Program-made: the position numbers and the translations under genes
Shown here: positions 24,725 through 33,481 of the stretch, in pieces
Numbering within the stretch: the stretch's first letter is position 1
How the letters are laid out: each line of letters starts with the position of its first letter
NCBI GenBank assembly: GCA_017522125.1
Contig: JAFXAC010000063.1
Coordinates: forward strand, 1-52,630
Direction: 5' to 3'
DNA: 52,630 nt
Origin: Clostridia bacterium
GTDB lineage: Bacteria; Bacillota; Clostridia; Oscillospirales; CAG-272
The notes under the pieces: model-generated
Database searches by the model: none
Seen by the model: the letters and a program-made list of their open reading frames with translations, nothing else
Told to the model about the DNA's origin: nothing

Positions 24725-26020
24725 ATGATTGAAAGAAAACAATATTTGGATCAGCTCATTTCAAAAAAAGAAAACGGTCTGATCAAGGTGATCACGGGAA
24801 TCAGAAGATGCGGCAAATCCTATCTTTTATTTGAAATTTATCATAAGTATCTTAATTCCATAGGCGTTGACGATGAGCAAATAATCGAGCTTGCTCTTGA
24901 CGATGATGAAAATATCAGATACAGAAACCCCATAGAGCTTGGCGAGTATATTCGCAGTATCATTGCGGACAAGGATAAGACCTATTACATTTTCCTTGAC
25001 GAGATTCAAAAGGTCAAGACCGTGAAAAATCCTTATCTTGATGATGAAAACGAAACCGTCAGCTTCGTTGACGTGCTTCTTGGGCTGATGAAAAAGAAAA
25101 ATGCAGACGTGTACGTTACGGGCTCTAATTCCAAAATGCTCTCGTCGGATATTCTTAGTGAATTTCGCGGCAGGGGCGACGAGATCCGCGTTCATCCCTT
25201 GAGCTTTGCGGAGTTTTACGGAGCATATAAGGGAGATAAGCGCGATGCTTGGATAGAATATTATACCTACGGCGGTATGCCGTATGTGTGCAGTCTCGCT
25301 GAGCACAGGGCGAAAGCGCAATATTTAAGCGGTCTTTTCGATAATATCTATTTATCGGACATACTTGAGCGTCATAGCATTCGTGACAAGGGAATACTTG
25401 ACGAGCTTTTGAATTTGATCTCGTCCTCCGTTGGCTCGCTGACCAACCCCCGCAAAATAGCCGATACCTTTGCAAGCGTGGAGCGCATAAAGATAAGCCC
25501 TGATACCGTTTCTCAATATCTTGATTATTTTATTGATGCGTTTATGCTCAATAAAGCACAGCGCTTTGATATCAAGGGGAGAAAATATATCGGCTCGCCG
25601 CAAAAATATTATTTTTCCGATATCGGACTGCGTAATGCAAGGCTGAATTTCCGACAAACCGAGGAAAATCACATTATGGAAAATATAATATATAACGAGC
25701 TGATAATACGCGGCTTTACCGTTGACGTGGGCGTTGTAGAGTATAATTACAAGGATTCCGAGGGCAAAAGTAAAAAGACCAACCTCGAGGTAGATTTCGT
25801 TATTACCGACGGCGGCCGCAAGTATTATATTCAATCCGCACTTACGGTAGGTGAAGAGGACAAGAGATTGCAGGAGGTGCGCCCGTATGCAAGGATCGCG
25901 GACTCATTCAAGAAAATCGTTGTGGTAAAGGATAATATTATTCCTTGGCACGATGATAACGGGGTGCTTTATATAGGAATTGAAAAATTTCTGCTCGACC
26001 CCCGCGCGATGGAGCTGTGA
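24725..26020 (+). CDS. AAA-family ATPase with DUF4143 C-terminal domain
   Basis: 431 aa. The N-terminal AAA_14 ATPase domain has Walker A GIRRCGKSYLL near residue 26 and Walker B YYIFLDEIQK near residue 86, followed by a sensor-like VTGSNSKML. The middle matches the family's FAEFYGAY..GGMPYV stretch. The C-terminal DUF4143 part resembles a PD-(D/E)xK nuclease fold (LEVDFVITDGG..YYIQSA, near residue 360). Family members are widespread orphan accessory genes of unknown role. The gene is visibly more AT-rich than its neighbours, has its own promoter with duplicated operator-like sites, and stands between two hairpin arrays; I infer horizontal acquisition. Its TGA stop coincides with the first bases of the following array. 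RBS AAGGATAG precedes ATG 24725. Confidence 0.85.
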   Translation: MIERKQYLDQLISKKENGLIKVITGIRRCGKSYLLFEIYHKYLNSIGVDDEQIIELALDDDENIRYRNPIELGEYIRSIIADKDKTYYIFLDEIQKVKTVKNPYLDDENETVSFVDVLLGLMKKKNADVYVTGSNSKMLSSDILSEFRGRGDEIRVHPLSFAEFYGAYKGDKRDAWIEYYTYGGMPYVCSLAEHRAKAQYLSGLFDNIYLSDILERHSIRDKGILDELLNLISSSVGSLTNPRKIADTFASVERIKISPDTVSQYLDYFIDAFMLNKAQRFDIKGRKYIGSPQKYYFSDIGLRNARLNFRQTEENHIMENIIYNELIIRGFTVDVGVVEYNYKDSEGKSKKTNLEVDFVITDGGRKYYIQSALTVGEEDKRLQEVRPYARIADSFKKIVVVKDNIIPWHDDNGVLYIGIEKFLLDPRAMEL

Positions 26021-26247
26021 AAACGCTCACGCGTTTTCAATGAAGTTGCGGCTTTGCCGCAGTGAAGCGCGCTCCGCGCGTGAAGCACGGCTTCGCCGTA
26101 TGAAGTGTTTGCCTTGCGGCAAACGAAAATGAAGCTTTTTGCCAAAAGGCAAAAAGCCACCTTAACTTTGCACTTTGCACTTTGCACTTTCTAAAACACC
26201 TGCGGTGTTTTAGAAAAAAGGTTGAAGCCGAGGCTTCAACCTTTTTG
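26018..26247. repeat. Modular hairpin array 5 between convergent genes
   Basis: TGAAAACGC/GCGTTTTCA, AAGTTGCGGC/GCCGCA, GCGCGC/GCGCGC, CACGGC/GCCGTA and GTTTGCC/GGCAAAC with ATGAAG connectors, GCTTTTTGCC/GGCAAAAAGC, three copies of a CTTTGCA-type 7-mer (26166-26189), AAACACC/GGTGTTT, and AAAAGGTTGAAGCC/GGCTTCAACCTTTTT. The last is symmetric and could terminate both converging genes. Confidence 0.85.
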
Positions 26248-26253
26248 TTTTTA

Positions 26254-27558
26254 TTACATCTTGATGTTGGAAAGCTCGGCGTCTGCCTTCGTCCAACCAA
26301 GACCCATGTACTTTCTCTCTTCCCAAGCCTTCTTTGCGATCTCGAAGGATTCGGGCAGAGGCTTCCAGTTCGACAGGGTTCTGGGGGGCATACCCGTGTC
26401 GTCCTGACCTTCCTTGCGGAAAGGAGTCCAGTGGTCGTTCTCGTACTTCTTACGATCTTCCTCGTCGTCAAACTTAGGAACATCGTAGGTGATACCGCCG
26501 TTGCAAGCGGACTTCCATGCGAGAATACCGATAGCGGACATTGCGCATGCACGGTATACGTTGAGCCAAGGCTGCTCGTTGTTTCTGATAGCCTCACCGA
26601 AGTAGTACATTACCCAGAAGTCGCCGCCGCCGTGGCCTGCCTTGTTAGCAAGCTCCTCGTTTGCGGGCCAGCTGGGAGAGTAAGCACGGAAGCCGGGCTT
26701 GTCGCCTCTGTTGGACTTGGTGTGCCATACGTTGAGGAATCCGCTTACGCGGTCCATCTCGCAGTTACCGTGAGTGCAGTGGAGGGTGGTGATGTTAGAC
26801 TCGTTACGGAACGCGCCCTGAAGGGTACGAACGACCGCACCGTTGGACATCTGGCAAACGATGATTCCGCCGCTGTCCTGAAGTCTGATCTCGCTTCCAC
26901 GGAAGCTCTGGTCCTCGATCTTGGGAACGAAGCCGTTGACCTTGGTGGGAACGGTGTTGGTGATATGCATGATGGGCGCAATTGCGTGCGTGCAGTAGTA
27001 GGTAGAGGGGATCTGGTTTCTCCAGTGGTAAAGTCCGGGAGCGATGTTGTGGGTGGTAGAGGGATCCATAGGATGGCAGTACTCGCCCTCGCCGTAGAGA
27101 AGCTCGCCAAGCTCGCCGCTCTCGTAAAGACGCTTCATCTCAAGGCGAACCTTGGTGAAGGGATAGTTCTCTGCGATCATGTAGATCTTGCCCGTTTCCT
27201 CAACTGTGCGGCAAAGCTCAACGCCCTCTGCGAGAGTGTTGATAGCGGCGCACTCGGAGAGAACGTGCTTACCTGCCTTGAGGGCCTTGATAGCCATGGG
27301 GGCATGCTCGTGGAAGTAGTTAGCAAGAGCGATTGCGTCTATCTCATCGTCCTTGAGCATCTCGTCAAAGTCGGTATAGAACTTCATCGGGCCCTTTCCT
27401 GCTGCCTCGCGTCTTTGCTTGATAATGTCGAGCTTATCGCCGCGATTGTCGCAGATAGCAACGGGCTTGAAGCCTGTGTCCTTTGCCTGGGACATAAAGA
27501 CTGAACCGCGTCCGGTTCCTACAACACCAAGTCTGATAGGTTGCTGTTCCATATCCAT
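26254..27558 (-). CDS. Gfo/Idh/MocA-family oxidoreductase
   Basis: 434 aa. The Rossmann N-terminus has the dinucleotide motif GVVGTGRGSVFM near residue 9. The substrate half includes the family's AENYPF (replacing the usual EKP region) and a His-rich GHGGGDFWVMYYF near residue 310. NAD(P)-dependent oxidoreductases and the NAD-using glycoside hydrolases of family GH109 share this architecture; the HGGGD segment is reminiscent of the latter, but I cannot assign a substrate. I chose the ATG at 27558 (AAAGGAAC Shine-Dalgarno 7 nt upstream) over an upstream in-frame start at 27609 that lacks an RBS. It is monocistronic, convergent with the AAA gene and divergent from holA. Confidence 0.85.
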   Translation of the reverse strand: MDMEQQPIRLGVVGTGRGSVFMSQAKDTGFKPVAICDNRGDKLDIIKQRREAAGKGPMKFYTDFDEMLKDDEIDAIALANYFHEHAPMAIKALKAGKHVLSECAAINTLAEGVELCRTVEETGKIYMIAENYPFTKVRLEMKRLYESGELGELLYGEGEYCHPMDPSTTHNIAPGLYHWRNQIPSTYYCTHAIAPIMHITNTVPTKVNGFVPKIEDQSFRGSEIRLQDSGGIIVCQMSNGAVVRTLQGAFRNESNITTLHCTHGNCEMDRVSGFLNVWHTKSNRGDKPGFRAYSPSWPANEELANKAGHGGGDFWVMYYFGEAIRNNEQPWLNVYRACAMSAIGILAWKSACNGGITYDVPKFDDEEDRKKYENDHWTPFRKEGQDDTGMPPRTLSNWKPLPESFEIAKKAWEERKYMGLGWTKADAELSNIKM

Positions 27559-27619
27559 AGTTAGTTCCTTTCTTTTGGGCACAAGGTTCATTTTTGATAT
27601 AATGCCCACAGTTTATTTT

Positions 27620-27648
27620 ATTATAATCCTTTTGGCATAATATGTCAA
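27620..27648 (-). promoter_or_regulatory. Promoter of the Gfo/Idh/MocA gene
   Basis: Minus strand TTGACA (27648-27643), 17 nt, TATAAT (27625-27620): a perfect match to the consensus. Confidence 0.75.
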
Positions 27649-27685
27649 GTAAAAAAGCCAAAAAAATAAATACTTTTAATAATAC

Positions 27686-27714
27686 TTGCAATTTTTATAT
27701 TAATATGCTATTAT
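27686..27714 (+). promoter_or_regulatory. Promoter of holA
   Basis: TTGCAA (27686-27691), 17 nt, TATTAT (27709-27714), just ahead of holA. Confidence 0.55.
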
Positions 27715-27744
27715 TAAATAAATATGTTCTATGGGGGTGAGAGT

Positions 27745-28794
27745 GTGGCAGTCAAAGCAGAGCTTCGCGCGGCTATGACCGAGGCGGAATTTCGCAAGGC
27801 GGTAAAAAATCTCGGCGGCGCGTTCTTTTTCTTCGGTGACGAGGATTATCTGAAACAAAACGCCGTTGCCGTGGCTAAAAAAACGCTGTTTTCCGACGAG
27901 GGCGCGGCGTCGTTCGATATGATAAGCATTGACCGCACCGCCTTCTCTCCCGACTCGCTTGCCGCCGCGCTCGCGCCGCCGCCGATGCTGTCGGAGCGCA
28001 AGCTCATCGTAGTTTCGCTAACGCTCTCGGACCTTCGCGCCGCCGAGCAAAACGAGCTTTTCGACCTGCTTGAAACGGTGGGCACGGGCGATGACGAAAC
28101 GAATCTCTTAATAATAAATATGTCCGCCGACGGCTTTGACGCGGGTACGCCAAAGCGTCCGTCCGCAATTTACAAAAGGCTTGCCGCCGTCGCAACGCCC
28201 GTCCGCTTTGACCGCATAAATCCCGCGCGGCTTGCCTCGTGGGTGGCGCGGCACTACACCTCGCGCGGCGTCAGCGCGTCCGACCGCGTGTGCGAGGCGA
28301 CCGTGCGCCATTGCGGCACGGATATGTTCCGCCTTGCGTCCGAGGTGGACAAGATAAGCTATTTCGTCCTTGCCCGCGGCAGAAAAGAGGTGACGGCAGA
28401 GGATATTGCCGCCGCCGCGTCGTCGAGCGAGGAGTTTGACAGCTTTGCCTTTGCCAACGCGATAACGGCGCGTCAGTACGAAACGGCACTGCGCGTTCTT
28501 GCCGTGATGAAGGCGGAAAAGATAGAGCCTGTCAGAATTATGGCTGACCTCATTCGCGTTATCTGCGATATGCAAGCAGTTTTTGTCTGCCGCAAGGCGG
28601 GAATGATGCAAAACGAGATAGCCTCGGTGACGGGCATCAACCCCTACGTGCTTGGCAGATACCTTACCGCCATCGAGGGTATGACGGCGGAGCGTCTTTC
28701 CACGGCTCTTGCCGCTTGCCGCGAGGCTGACGCCGCCCTGAAGGGCTACGCGAAGGACTATATCCCCATCGAGCGCCTCGTTTGCTCGCTGTAA
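27745..28794 (+). CDS. holA: DNA polymerase III subunit delta
   Basis: 349 aa from GTG 27745. The delta subunit opens the sliding clamp within the clamp loader. Family features: FFFFGDEDYLKQNA near residue 24 (N-terminal domain), the PPMLSERKLIVV segment near residue 80, and the helical C-terminal collar domain with an NPYVLGRYL-type stretch. The GTG start has a GGGGGTGAG Shine-Dalgarno; an in-frame ATG at 27724 has none, though it cannot be excluded. The next gene is separated by a DnaA-box cluster. Confidence 0.88.
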   Translation: MAVKAELRAAMTEAEFRKAVKNLGGAFFFFGDEDYLKQNAVAVAKKTLFSDEGAASFDMISIDRTAFSPDSLAAALAPPPMLSERKLIVVSLTLSDLRAAEQNELFDLLETVGTGDDETNLLIINMSADGFDAGTPKRPSAIYKRLAAVATPVRFDRINPARLASWVARHYTSRGVSASDRVCEATVRHCGTDMFRLASEVDKISYFVLARGRKEVTAEDIAAAASSSEEFDSFAFANAITARQYETALRVLAVMKAEKIEPVRIMADLIRVICDMQAVFVCRKAGMMQNEIASVTGINPYVLGRYLTAIEGMTAERLSTALAACREADAALKGYAKDYIPIERLVCSL

Positions 28795-28864
28795 AACGGC
28801 GAAATTGTGCAATCCGCCGAAATTTTACTTGAATTGTAAATTTTGAAAAAAAGTTAAAAACAAG

Positions 28865-28947
28865 TTTTCCACACCCCAAAAAATGGAAAAGTCGAAAAAA
28901 GTCCTTGAAAACAGAGGTTTCCCACAATTCCCACATAGTTTTCCACA
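28865..28947 (+). promoter_or_regulatory. Cluster of DnaA-box-like sites downstream of holA
   Basis: TTTTCCACA at 28865-28873 and 28939-28947, plus the one- and two-mismatch variants TTTCCCACA (28918-28926) and ATTCCCACA (28927-28935), all on one strand within 83 bp. The same nonamer dominates the region between dnaA and dnaN. It may regulate the downstream gene or titrate DnaA. No AT-rich unwinding region of the same strength adjoins it. Confidence 0.55.
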
Positions 28948-29019
28948 GGGGTGAGACTAATTGCTAACATAAATACCATTCTAAACTAAATCGTCAAATT
29001 GCACAAAAAAGGTGATTTT

Positions 29020-29694
29020 ATGATAACGAAAGAGCTGCTTTCCCGCTATCGCGTGCTGTTTATTATGCTGATAATAGTGGGAATCGCAATAATTGTCCAT
29101 ATTGCCGTGTGGGGCGCCCAGCCGCGCACCGCCGCCGACTTCGGCTTTAGTGACGAGGTGTCGCCGTGCGACGCTGACGGCGACGGAGTGGACGATTTTG
29201 CCGATATGGTCGCGGGCGCGCGCGCCTACATCGCCACGAACCCCGTCTACGAAAGTAAATATTTTGCGGGCGGATACCCAACCGACGGCACGGGCGTTTG
29301 CACCGACGTCATCTGGCAGGCGTTCGCCGCCGCGGGCTATACCTTAAAGGATATGGTCGACGCGGATATCGGCGCAAACCACTCCGCGTACTTTCCCGAC
29401 GGAAAAGCGTCCGACTCGAATATAAATTTCCGCCGCGTAAAGACGCTTGCCGTCTTTTTCGAGCGCCACGCACGCTCCCTTCCCATCTCCACGGACGAGC
29501 CGTCCGATTGGATGCCAGGGGACGTGGTGGTATATGAAAAGCACATTGCCATCTGCTCCGACCGCCGCAACGCGCTGGGGCTACCGTACATAATCCACCA
29601 CGGCAGCCTTGAGGACGGGGCTGTTGAGGTCGACAGACTGACCGCCGCGAAGATCGTAGGACATTACAGATTTTACGGAAAGAGCGCGGCATAA
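29020..29694 (+). CDS. DUF1287 family protein, membrane-anchored
   Basis: 224 aa. An N-terminal transmembrane anchor (YRVLFIMLIIVGIAIIVHIAV, ~residues 9-29) precedes an extracytoplasmic DUF1287 domain. Matching segments are VCTDVIWQAFAAAGY, the NINFRRVKTLAVFFERH stretch, PGDVVVY, HIAICSD and VGHYRFYG. The Cys followed much later by conserved His recalls NlpC/P60-like papain folds, so a peptidase or amidase role is possible but unproven. A DADGDGVDD acidic stretch (~52-60) might bind calcium. ATG 29020 is preceded by AAAGGTGA. The glycosyltransferase fusion follows 21 nt after its stop codon, so the two are probably cotranscribed. Confidence 0.75.
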   Translation: MITKELLSRYRVLFIMLIIVGIAIIVHIAVWGAQPRTAADFGFSDEVSPCDADGDGVDDFADMVAGARAYIATNPVYESKYFAGGYPTDGTGVCTDVIWQAFAAAGYTLKDMVDADIGANHSAYFPDGKASDSNINFRRVKTLAVFFERHARSLPISTDEPSDWMPGDVVVYEKHIAICSDRRNALGLPYIIHHGSLEDGAVEVDRLTAAKIVGHYRFYGKSAA

Positions 29695-29715
29695 AGCATT
29701 TTTCGGGGGTTTTCA

Positions 29716-31887
29716 ATGAAGATTCTTATATGCGCCACACGAATGAGCATCGGCGGTGCCGAAACGCACGTGCTGTCCCTTGCGCGCGCCCTGCGCGCGA
29801 TGGGACAGCTTGTTTGCGTGGCTTCGTCGGGCGGCGAGTACGTCGGCGCACTGCGCGAGGCGGGCATTCGCCACCTCACTCTGCCCCTTGACAAAAAAGA
29901 CCCCTCGTCCGTTATGAAATGTCGGAACGAGATATACAAAATAGTATGTGAGGGCGGCTTTGACATAGTTCACGCGCACGGGCGCATTCCGTCCTTCGTT
30001 TGCGACTCGCTTCGCGGCAAGGCGGGCTTCGTTCCCGTCGTCGTTACCGTCCACGGCATTTACGACCCCGCGCCGCCGCGCCGCCGCCTTTCAAAATTCG
30101 GTGACCGCGTAATCGCGGTCAGCGCGGATATCAAGGACGACCTTATCAACACCTACCGCGTCGACGGCGCGAAAATTTGCGTCATTCCCAACGGCGTTGA
30201 CACCTCAGCGCCCGCGCACGTTCCCGCGCCGCGACTTCGCATCTTCACCGCGAGCCGACTTGACGAGGACACGGCGCTTACGGCAATACTTCTTTGCGAC
30301 CTTATGCCGCGCCTGCGCCGCGATTTTCCGCACCTTGACCCGACGCTCACCATCGTTGGCGGCGGCAAGATGCTCCTTCGCGTGCGCGAGGCGGCAAAAA
30401 TGGCGAATCTGCAAGCCGAGGGCTCGGTCACCGTCTTGGGAGCTGTAACGGATATGCCGTCGATGCTTGCACGCGCCGACGTTTTCGTCGGCTCGTCGCG
30501 TGCCGCGCTCGAGGCGATGTCCGCCTCCGTCCCCGTCGTGCTTTGCTCCGACGCGGGCTGCGCGGGCGTGCTTGACGAAAAGACCGTTCTTGAGGCGGAG
30601 CGCACGAACTTCACCTGCCGCGGTGCGTCCGAAACCTCGTCGGAGCTTCTTCGCGGCGAGCTTGAGCGTCTGCTTTGCGCCACCGCACAGGAGCGCACGG
30701 CACTCGGAAACTTCGGCAGGGCGTATATTCTCCGCCGTGCCTCGACCGAGATAGTGGCGCGAAAAACGCTTGCCGAGCTTCGCGCCTGCCTTGACGAAAA
30801 GCGCGGCGAGATAATGCTTTGCGGCTACTTCGGCGCGGATAACGCGGGGGACGACGCCACGCTTGCGGCGGTCCTGCGCAGTATCTCGCAGATAGCGCCC
30901 CGCGCGAGGGTGAGCGTTATTGCACGCAACGGCGGCACGCTCCCACGCGGAGTCGAGCGCATTTCAAGGCTTGATATGCGAAAAATTTGCGCTCATCTTA
31001 AAAAAACGCGCCTTTTCGTCCTTTGCGGCGGAACCTTGATACAAAACAGCACGAGCAATCGCTCGCTCACATACTACCACACGCTGTGCGAGCTTGCCAA
31101 AAAGCACGGCGCGCGCGTGATGATATGGGGCGGCGGCGTAGGGCCTCTGTATGGCGACAACGCCGCAGACCTTGCCGCCGACGTGATAGAATGCTGTGAC
31201 GCGGCGGGCATCAGGGACGAGCGCTCGATTCGCGGCGCGAAGGCGCTCGGCATTGATACCGCGCACCTCTACCCGTCCGCCGACGCGGCGCTTCTCACGC
31301 CGCCGCTTCCGCTTCCCGCGGGCGGCTCACTGCGAAACGGGCATTGCTTTGCCGTTTGTCCGCGCTCCATCGCGGGGCTTCGCCGCGACGGTGAGGACGT
31401 AAACGAAAAGGATATGCAAGCCCTGCTTGTAAATTCGGTGCGTCGCATCGCGGATAAATACAAGATAACACCGCTTTGGCTTCCGCTTGCCGAGGAGGAC
31501 GTAGCCCTTTGCCGCAAGCTCTGCCGCAAATGCGGACGCGGCAGGGTGATGCCGCGCTTGCAGGCGGGCGAGATAGTGTCGCTTTTGTCGGGCTGTCTTT
31601 TCTCCGTGTGCATAAGACTGCACGGCGCGGTATTTTCCTCGTGCGCGGGCATTCCCGCCATCTGCCTGCCGTACGACCCGAAGGTCGAGGCGTTCTCTGA
31701 CCGCGCCGACCATCACTCCGTAGATATGAAGGCGCGTGACCTCTCACCGCTTTCGGTGATAAAGATCGCAGACCATATCCTCAGCTACCGCGACAGGCTT
31801 TGCGCAAACGTCAAGGCGCGCGCCGCCGAGCTTCGCCGCGCCTGCGCCGCCGACGTCGAGGCGGCAAGGAGGCTGTGGGAAGTGTAG
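29716..31887 (+). CDS. Fusion of GT4 glycosyltransferase and CsaB-type polysaccharide pyruvyl transferase
   Basis: 723 aa with two enzymes in one chain. Residues ~1-355 are a GT-B, family-4 type glycosyltransferase: SIGGAETHVLSLARAL near residue 11, VHAHGRIPSFV, IPNGVDTS, and an E-x7-E-like region around VFVGSSRAALEAMSASVPVV. Residues ~363-700 are a polysaccharide pyruvyl transferase: LCGYFGADNAGDDA, FVLCGGTLIQN, MIWGGGVGPL, RLHGAVFSSCAGIPAICLPY. CsaB ketal-pyruvylates secondary cell-wall polysaccharide, creating the ligand for SLH-domain proteins in Bacillus-like bacteria. A sugar transferase tethered to the pyruvyl transferase suggests coupled synthesis and modification of a wall glycan. 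No SLH protein is encoded in this window. Confidence 0.85.
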   Translation: MKILICATRMSIGGAETHVLSLARALRAMGQLVCVASSGGEYVGALREAGIRHLTLPLDKKDPSSVMKCRNEIYKIVCEGGFDIVHAHGRIPSFVCDSLRGKAGFVPVVVTVHGIYDPAPPRRRLSKFGDRVIAVSADIKDDLINTYRVDGAKICVIPNGVDTSAPAHVPAPRLRIFTASRLDEDTALTAILLCDLMPRLRRDFPHLDPTLTIVGGGKMLLRVREAAKMANLQAEGSVTVLGAVTDMPSMLARADVFVGSSRAALEAMSASVPVVLCSDAGCAGVLDEKTVLEAERTNFTCRGASETSSELLRGELERLLCATAQERTALGNFGRAYILRRASTEIVARKTLAELRACLDEKRGEIMLCGYFGADNAGDDATLAAVLRSISQIAPRARVSVIARNGGTLPRGVERISRLDMRKICAHLKKTRLFVLCGGTLIQNSTSNRSLTYYHTLCELAKKHGARVMIWGGGVGPLYGDNAADLAADVIECCDAAGIRDERSIRGAKALGIDTAHLYPSADAALLTPPLPLPAGGSLRNGHCFAVCPRSIAGLRRDGEDVNEKDMQALLVNSVRRIADKYKITPLWLPLAEEDVALCRKLCRKCGRGRVMPRLQAGEIVSLLSGCLFSVCIRLHGAVFSSCAGIPAICLPYDPKVEAFSDRADHHSVDMKARDLSPLSVIKIADHILSYRDRLCANVKARAAELRRACAADVEAARRLWEV

Positions 31888-32030
31888 TGAAAACGCGGAG
31901 CGTTTTCAAATGATGCATTTGCCTTACGGCAAATATGATGCACGCTTCGCGTATGATGAATGATGCGTTTGCCCTTCGGGCAAACATGAAGGAAAAAAGC
32001 GGAAGAAACACAGTTTCTTCCGCTTTTATT
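31887..32030. repeat. Modular hairpin array 6
   Basis: GTGAAAACGC/GCGTTTTC starts right at the csaB-fusion stop. ATTTGCC/GGCAAAT, ACGC/GCGT and GTTTGCCC/GGGCAAAC follow, joined by ATGATG. GCGGAAGAAAC/GTTTCTTCCGC then TTTTATTTATTT forms a probable terminator. Confidence 0.85.
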
Positions 32031-32142
32031 TATTTCAAATTCATTTTTCACAAAAAAATCACCTTAAGTTTACCAAACGAACTATATTAATATGTAAAAT
32101 AATACCGTAAATAAAATCGGCAAGCACATTTAAGGAGAAATT

Positions 32143-33102
32143 ATGAAAAAGGGCATTTTGTCCGCCGTGGCGTTCATTCTTGCGCTGACGGCGTTCAGCG
32201 CGTACCTCTTGCTTGACACCTTCGTCATCGCGCGCGACGGCGACGCGATAGTGTCGATGGGCGATCTTACCTTCCCCACGCGAGAGACGAGTGGGAATGA
32301 GCCGTCGGGCACAAGCGGCGAGGCTACGCTCCCCGACGGGTGGGAAGAAAACTTCACCGACGAGGCGGTGTGGACGGACGATTCCTACACCGACAAGAAT
32401 ATTTCGGTAAAAATAACCGAGTACCGTCGGCACGATACCACCATCTACGTCGCGGACGTGCGCCTTTCAAGCGTCGAATACCTCAAGACCGCGCTTGCGA
32501 AGGGCAAATACGGCTCGAATATCAAGCAAAAGACCTCGGAAATGGCGAAAAATAACGACGCAATTATTGCCATCAACGGCGATTACTACGGCGCGCGCCG
32601 CGCGGGCTTCGTTATTCGTCAGGGCGTGCTGTACCGCGAGAGCGCGGCTGACGAGCGCGAGGCGCTTTCCATTTTCGTTGACGGCTCGTTCTCCGTCGTG
32701 GACGAGGAAAGCTCGTCCGCGCGTGAGCTTCTCGCCGCGGGCGCGTACAACGTCCTCTCCTTCGGACCGTCGCTCATCGTCGACGGCAAGGTGACGGTCG
32801 GCGAGCGCGACGAGGTCGACCAATCTATGGCGAACAATCCGCGCACGGCGATAGCGTACGTTGAGCCGCTTCACTACCTGCTCGTCGTGTCCGACGGACG
32901 CACGAGCGAGAGCAAGGGACTAAAGCTCTATCAAATGGCGGATTTTCTCCGCGAGCTTGGCGCGACCGTCGCGTATAATCTCGACGGCGGCGGCTCGTCC
33001 ACGATGTATTTTGGCGGAAAGGTCATAAACAACCCCACCACAAACGGCAAAAAGATATCCGAAAGAGAGGTGAGCGACATTGTTTACGTCGGTTACCGAT
33101 AA
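32143..33102 (+). CDS. Secreted phosphodiester glycosidase (NAGPA-like) domain protein
   Basis: 319 aa. An N-terminal hydrophobic segment (~residues 4-25) is a signal or anchor. After a Ser/Thr/Glu-rich linker (~45-75) comes a NAGPA/DUF2233 domain: IAINGDYYGAR near residue 145, NPRTAIAYV near 233, and the hallmark YNLDGGGSSTMYFGG near 278. The mammalian relative removes GlcNAc from phosphodiesters; bacterial members are thought to act on sugar phosphodiesters of wall polymers. The RBS is AAGGAGAAATT before ATG 32143. Its end overlaps the next ORF by 23 nt. Placement next to a wall-glycan enzyme fits envelope metabolism. Confidence 0.85.
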   Translation: MKKGILSAVAFILALTAFSAYLLLDTFVIARDGDAIVSMGDLTFPTRETSGNEPSGTSGEATLPDGWEENFTDEAVWTDDSYTDKNISVKITEYRRHDTTIYVADVRLSSVEYLKTALAKGKYGSNIKQKTSEMAKNNDAIIAINGDYYGARRAGFVIRQGVLYRESAADEREALSIFVDGSFSVVDEESSSARELLAAGAYNVLSFGPSLIVDGKVTVGERDEVDQSMANNPRTAIAYVEPLHYLLVVSDGRTSESKGLKLYQMADFLRELGATVAYNLDGGGSSTMYFGGKVINNPTTNGKKISEREVSDIVYVGYR

Positions 33103-33481
33103 GGCGTGCCGCCGCGCACTCGGCGCGTGCCTTGCGTACCTTGCCGCCGCGCTTTTCTGCCTTCTTTTCGGCGCGGTCTACGAGCATTTCAGCCACGGCG
33201 TTTACTCAAACGCGATGGTGTACGCCTTCGCCTACCCCTTGTGCCTCGGCGTGCTTCCGTTTTTTGCCGCTTGCGCCTTTGGCAAAGAGCGCCTCGCCCC
33301 ATCGGGCGCGTCCGCACACCTGTGGGCGTACGGCGTTGCCACGCTGACGGTCGGCAGTATCCTTTCGGGCGTGCTTGAAATTTACGGAACGGACTCCGCC
33401 CTTCTCGCCGTTTACCCCATCGCGGGCGCGGCACTGCTTTTAGCGGCAGGAGTGGTGAAAACGCGAAGCGTTTTCAAATGA
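33080..33481 (+). CDS. Small multi-pass membrane protein, unidentified
   Basis: 133 aa with about four hydrophobic segments (near residues 15-35, 47-68, 82-100 and 109-127). The likely start is TTG 33080, 8 nt after AGAGGTGA, overlapping the preceding gene, which suggests coupling. No family recognised. The last residues, KTRSVFK and the TGA stop, are encoded by the first hairpin of the adjoining repeat array (AAAACGCGAAGCGTTTT), so the original C-terminus has probably been replaced by repeat sequence. Confidence 0.6.
   Translation: MFTSVTDKACRRALGACLAYLAAALFCLLFGAVYEHFSHGVYSNAMVYAFAYPLCLGVLPFFAACAFGKERLAPSGASAHLWAYGVATLTVGSILSGVLEIYGTDSALLAVYPIAGAALLLAAGVVKTRSVFK

Noticed and set aside
26182..27504. 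440-codon plus-strand frame opposite the Gfo/Idh/MocA gene
   Set aside because: It starts in a repeat array and its translation has no family features, while the minus strand has a promoter, an RBS and a clear Rossmann motif.
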